A stretch of DNA of 64,000 nucleotides from JAKVCB01 sp965243695 (GTDB lineage: Bacteria > Planctomycetota > Planctomycetia > Pirellulales > Lacipirellulaceae): contig CBDEWC010000037.1 of assembly GCA_965243695.1 (NCBI GenBank), forward strand, positions 1 to 64,000. Direction: 5' to 3'. Below the pieces are notes generated by a model. It searched no databases, was not told the origin of the DNA, and saw nothing but the letters and a program-made list of their open reading frames with translations. Position numbers and translations under genes: made by a program. Below, piece by piece: positions 61,804-64,000 of this stretch (positions are counted from its first letter, which is position 1; the number at the start of each line of letters is the position of its first letter).

Positions 61804-62158
61804 ATCTCACCGTTCCCGCTCTTGCGGTTCCCAATGCGTTCGATGGGAGTCGAATTTTTTGAGGGCTCAGTTTAAGGTTGCTGTTAAAGGCCCAAGGCCG
61901 TGTTCAGCGCAGTGGGAGGCCACCGGCAGTCTTTGGTCCTGTATTTCACGCGCAGGTGGACGTCAGGTGCAACGTCGCGAAAGGCTCTCAAGGAGTACAA
62001 CTTTTGAGTATAACATGCGTCACTAAAAACAGCCATGTTTTTGTGCAGAAATCGAATCGGTTAGCCTGTTGCGGGCTCGGTTCTTGGGACCAATCAACTT
62101 TTCGGCTCGACCGCTGCCGCGCTGATTTTTCAGAAACGTGCAGCCTGCGTCGTGTGGG

Positions 62159-62191
62159 CGAGGTTCCCCCTGACCGGCCAGGGGAAACTCG
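62159..62191. other. Imperfect hairpin in intergenic region
   Basis: CGAGGTTCCCCCTG pairs with CAGGGGAAACTCG around the loop ACCGGC, with one mismatch and one bulge. It has no T run, so it is not a clear terminator; it could be a structured RNA end or a repeat remnant. Confidence 0.35.
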
Positions 62192-62423
62192 TCACCCCGA
62201 AGGTGCGTTCCTTTTCGTTCGAATATTTCGCTGCCATTGACGCACGGCCTGATTTTACGTGTCTAAAGTCTAGATTGGTTGACAAGAATTAATTCAATGA
62301 ATATCACGTACCTGTTGCATTATCCTCAGTGGCCTGATAACAGGCACTTAGGGAATCCTTCTCAACGCGGAGAACCAAGCGAAGCTCTGGATTGGCGTCA
62401 GCCTGATGGACGCTGGCATCACC

Positions 62424-62475
62424 GTCGAAATCCTCGTCGAAATCCTCGCCGAAATCCTCGCCGAAATCCTCGCCG
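62424..62475. repeat. Tandem 12-bp repeat (about five units)
   Basis: Units GTCGAAATCCTC and GCCGAAATCCTC repeat head to tail. On the minus strand they encode GEDF/DEDF. No surrounding gene is convincing, so the array may be a relic. Confidence 0.85.
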
Positions 62476-62823
62476 ATCTGGTTGCGCCAATTGTCAAACA
62501 GCCAAAACAAAAGTCGCCTACCGGTCAAACTTGAATGCCACGTCGGTGGCGACAGGTTGATAGCCGCCAGCTGCATACCCAGAGCAGTGAGAAATTGATG
62601 AGCAACCGGATTTGGGTTTCAGGCAACGGATTATTCTCCGTCTTCCGACACACTTTACTACTTAACCATCTGAAGCCTTTCTTGCCAGTAACCTGATACC
62701 TGACTGCCTGACGCCGTATCTTCCCCGAAATTTCTGCCTTTCCGACTCGTTGCTCGCTTGATGCTTGCTGCCGTTTTTTTCCCAACGATATGAAATCCAT
62801 AACCTCATTTTCAACCTGACCGC

Positions 62824-63834
62824 ATGAAAACTTACCTAGTCACCGGCACAGCCGGATTTATTGGTTTTAATCTTGCCAAATACCTGTTGCTCCGCGGGGT
62901 CCGGGTTGTCGGCGTGGACAATGTGAATGATTATTACAGCGTCCAACTCAAGCGAGATCGACTGGCACAACTCGGCAACCACGATCATTTTGACTTTGTT
63001 GAAGCCGATCTGGTTCAGCAGGAGTCGGTCGACCAGGTTTTCTCCGAATACAGGTTCGATCGGGTCGTCCATTTGGCCGCCCAAGCGGGCGTGCGCTACT
63101 CGGTAACACACCCGCGCGCTTACATCGATGCGAACATCGTGGGATTTATCAATATCCTCGAAGGTTGTCGACACGCAAAGGTACCTCACCTGACCTACGC
63201 CAGCAGTAGTAGCGTCTATGGCGCAAACACCCAAATGCCGTTTTCGGTCCATCAGAATGTAGACCACCCTCTCAGTATTTACGCTGCGACGAAGAAGGCC
63301 AATGAACTGATGGCTCACTCCTACAGCCATCTTTACAAGCTGCCTACCACGGGACTCCGCTTCTTTACGGTATATGGCCCTTGGGGGCGCCCCGACATGG
63401 CCTTGTTCCTGTTCACGAAAGCAATTCTAGCAGGAGAGCCGATCGACGTTTTTAATCATGGGAAGATGCGCCGCGACTTCACGTACATCGACGATATTGT
63501 CGAAGGCATCTATCAGACGTCTGAACAGATTGCCGAGCCCAACCCGGAATGGTCGAGCAAATCGCCCGATCCGAGTTCAAGCACTGCTCCCTACCGCCTC
63601 TACAACATTGGCAATAATCAGCCAGTGGAGTTGTGCCGATTCATTGAAGTCATTGAGCAGGCATTATGCACCGAAGCGCACCGAAACATGTTACCTCTGC
63701 AGCCAGGCGATGTATCGGCCACCTATGCCGATATTGGTGCGTTGGAAGACGCCGTCGGTTTCCGTCCTTCAACGACGATCGAAGAGGGAGTTTCTCGATT
63801 CATTGACTGGTACCGGGACTATTACGGTGTATGA
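62824..63834 (+). CDS. UDP-glucuronate 4-epimerase-like NAD-dependent epimerase
   Basis: 336 residues. VTGTAGFIGFNLAKYLL is the Rossmann motif; VDNVNDYYSVQLKRDRL is the hallmark of UDP-glucuronate/UDP-galacturonate 4-epimerases. The catalytic Ser-Tyr-Lys set is present (YASSSSVYGANTQMPF, IYAATKKANE), as is FFTVYGPWGRPDMALFLFT. The enzyme would interconvert UDP-glucuronate and UDP-galacturonate for capsule or exopolysaccharide synthesis in the cytoplasm. The stop codon overlaps the end of the short minus-strand frame at 63822-63998. No other polysaccharide gene is visible before the window ends. Confidence 0.9.
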   Translation: MKTYLVTGTAGFIGFNLAKYLLLRGVRVVGVDNVNDYYSVQLKRDRLAQLGNHDHFDFVEADLVQQESVDQVFSEYRFDRVVHLAAQAGVRYSVTHPRAYIDANIVGFINILEGCRHAKVPHLTYASSSSVYGANTQMPFSVHQNVDHPLSIYAATKKANELMAHSYSHLYKLPTTGLRFFTVYGPWGRPDMALFLFTKAILAGEPIDVFNHGKMRRDFTYIDDIVEGIYQTSEQIAEPNPEWSSKSPDPSSSTAPYRLYNIGNNQPVELCRFIEVIEQALCTEAHRNMLPLQPGDVSATYADIGALEDAVGFRPSTTIEEGVSRFIDWYRDYYGV

Positions 63835-63998
63835 GGTTCATCGAGATTGAGCTGTCCCGCCGGGCTGGGCCGGTAGCCTGGTTCCGCCATGTAGGGGCCA
63901 ATCGTGTCAATACTGTTGAAAGGCTCTTCACTGTTGAAAGGCTCTTCATCGCGCATGAACTGGGCCAGGAAGACTGCAGGTCCCTTGATCGTTTCCAT
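63822..63998 (-). pseudogene. Short fragment resembling the N-terminus of a planctomycete sugar phosphate isomerase
   Basis: The 58-codon frame begins METIKGPAVFLAQFMRDEEP, which resembles the start of the xylose-isomerase-like TIM-barrel proteins (KGPAIFLAQF...PFNSLDxI). After IDTIGPYMAEPGYRP it no longer follows the family and stops at a TAA overlapping the epimerase gene. An 18-base direct repeat duplicates EEPFNS. The truncation and duplication suggest a decayed remnant, although a short functional peptide cannot be excluded. Recognition rests on about 30 residues. Confidence 0.5.
63912..63947. repeat. Perfect 18-bp direct duplication
   Basis: ACTGTTGAAAGGCTCTTC occurs twice back to back. 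It lies inside the short minus-strand frame and duplicates six codons (EEPFNS), which looks like a recent slippage or recombination event. Confidence 0.95.
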
Positions 63999-64000
63999 GA

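Larger units (their letters stand above)
61804..62823. other. Gene-poor stretch of about 1 kb
   Basis: No convincing gene lies between the giant surface protein and the epimerase gene. The stretch contains an imperfect hairpin at 62159-62191 and a 12-base tandem repeat at 62424-62475. On the minus strand a short frame at 62304-62576 has GEDFGEDF repeats followed by DFDGDASVHQAD, reminiscent of a dockerin loop; it may be a fragment. Confidence 0.5.

Noticed and set aside
62424..62475. Repeat array as a CRISPR
   Set aside because: Units are 12 bases with no spacers; it is a simple tandem repeat.
62525..62800. 91-codon minus-strand open frame in the gene-poor stretch
   Set aside because: It has no motif, no ribosome-binding site of note and no conserved context.

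Overview
The window reads as chromosome of a planctomycete, most likely of the Pirellulales type. The evidence is the company of families: DUF1559 pseudopilin-like proteins, PEP-CTERM anchored secreted proteins, dockerin-like double Asp-loop domains near the C-termini of giant exported proteins, LEPRxLL-type N-termini, FG-GAP/VCBS plus ASPIC/UnbV proteins, DUF362, DUF4838, DUF6807, Gfo/Idh/MocA enzymes with Tat leaders, and dispersed palindromic repeats. No rRNA, tRNA, CRISPR array or intact transposon was seen.

Layout. 1-7.1 kb: tail of a giant dockerin protein, an EF-hand/His/Cys-rich exported protein, an ankyrin-PQQ propeller fusion, an exported cyclase-family hydrolase and a DUF6807 protein. 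7.3-10.8 kb: an epimerase-like protein overlapping a DapA-like aldolase, with a convergent MFS transporter. 11-19.8 kb: a DoxX-like membrane protein, a Tat-exported Gfo/Idh/MocA protein, a tandem pair of DUF362 lipoproteins, then a D-threonine/D-serine-type PLP enzyme, a RidA-like protein and an M19 dipeptidase. 19.9-23.3 kb: a tandem universal stress protein and an octaheme cytochrome with HEAT/TPR repeats. 23.4-24 kb: gene scraps. 24-29.3 kb: an SGNH hydrolase, a DUF4838 protein, a tandem repeat array and a calcineurin-like phosphoesterase. 29.6-39.4 kb: cell-surface block with two PEP-CTERM proteins, a DUF1559 protein, a small lipoprotein and a 1223-residue modular protein. 39.8-41.8 kb: hexuronate catabolism (mannonate oxidoreductase and KDG-kinase type). 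41.9-50.9 kb: a nearly complete reductive pyrimidine degradation locus. 51-64 kb: leuB, a second PEP-CTERM/DUF1559 cluster, a His/Cys-rich protein, a decayed leuB 3' copy, a His-rich exported protein, a 1645-residue modular surface protein, a 1 kb gene-poor stretch, a UDP-glucuronate 4-epimerase and a short sugar-isomerase-like fragment.

How the genes work together. The clearest unit is 42754-50924: permease, PreA-like dihydropyrimidine dehydrogenase, dihydropyrimidinase, beta-ureidopropionase-type amidohydrolase, class III (AGXT2-like) aminotransferase and CoA-acylating semialdehyde dehydrogenase together would take uracil/thymine through beta-alanine or beta-aminoisobutyrate to acetyl-CoA or propionyl-CoA. 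The second theme is surface biology: two clusters pair PEP-CTERM proteins with a DUF1559 protein, and two giant VCBS/UnbV proteins share a reiterated module of about 275 residues that looks H-type-lectin-like. The third is genome debris: partial copies of two resident genes (5' end of the 39.8 kb SDR at 23.4 kb, 3' end of leuB at 55.6 kb), short tandem repeats inside or beside genes, and a dispersed palindromic element.

Limits: all assignments are by reading motifs; no database search was run. Several starts are uncertain where noted.
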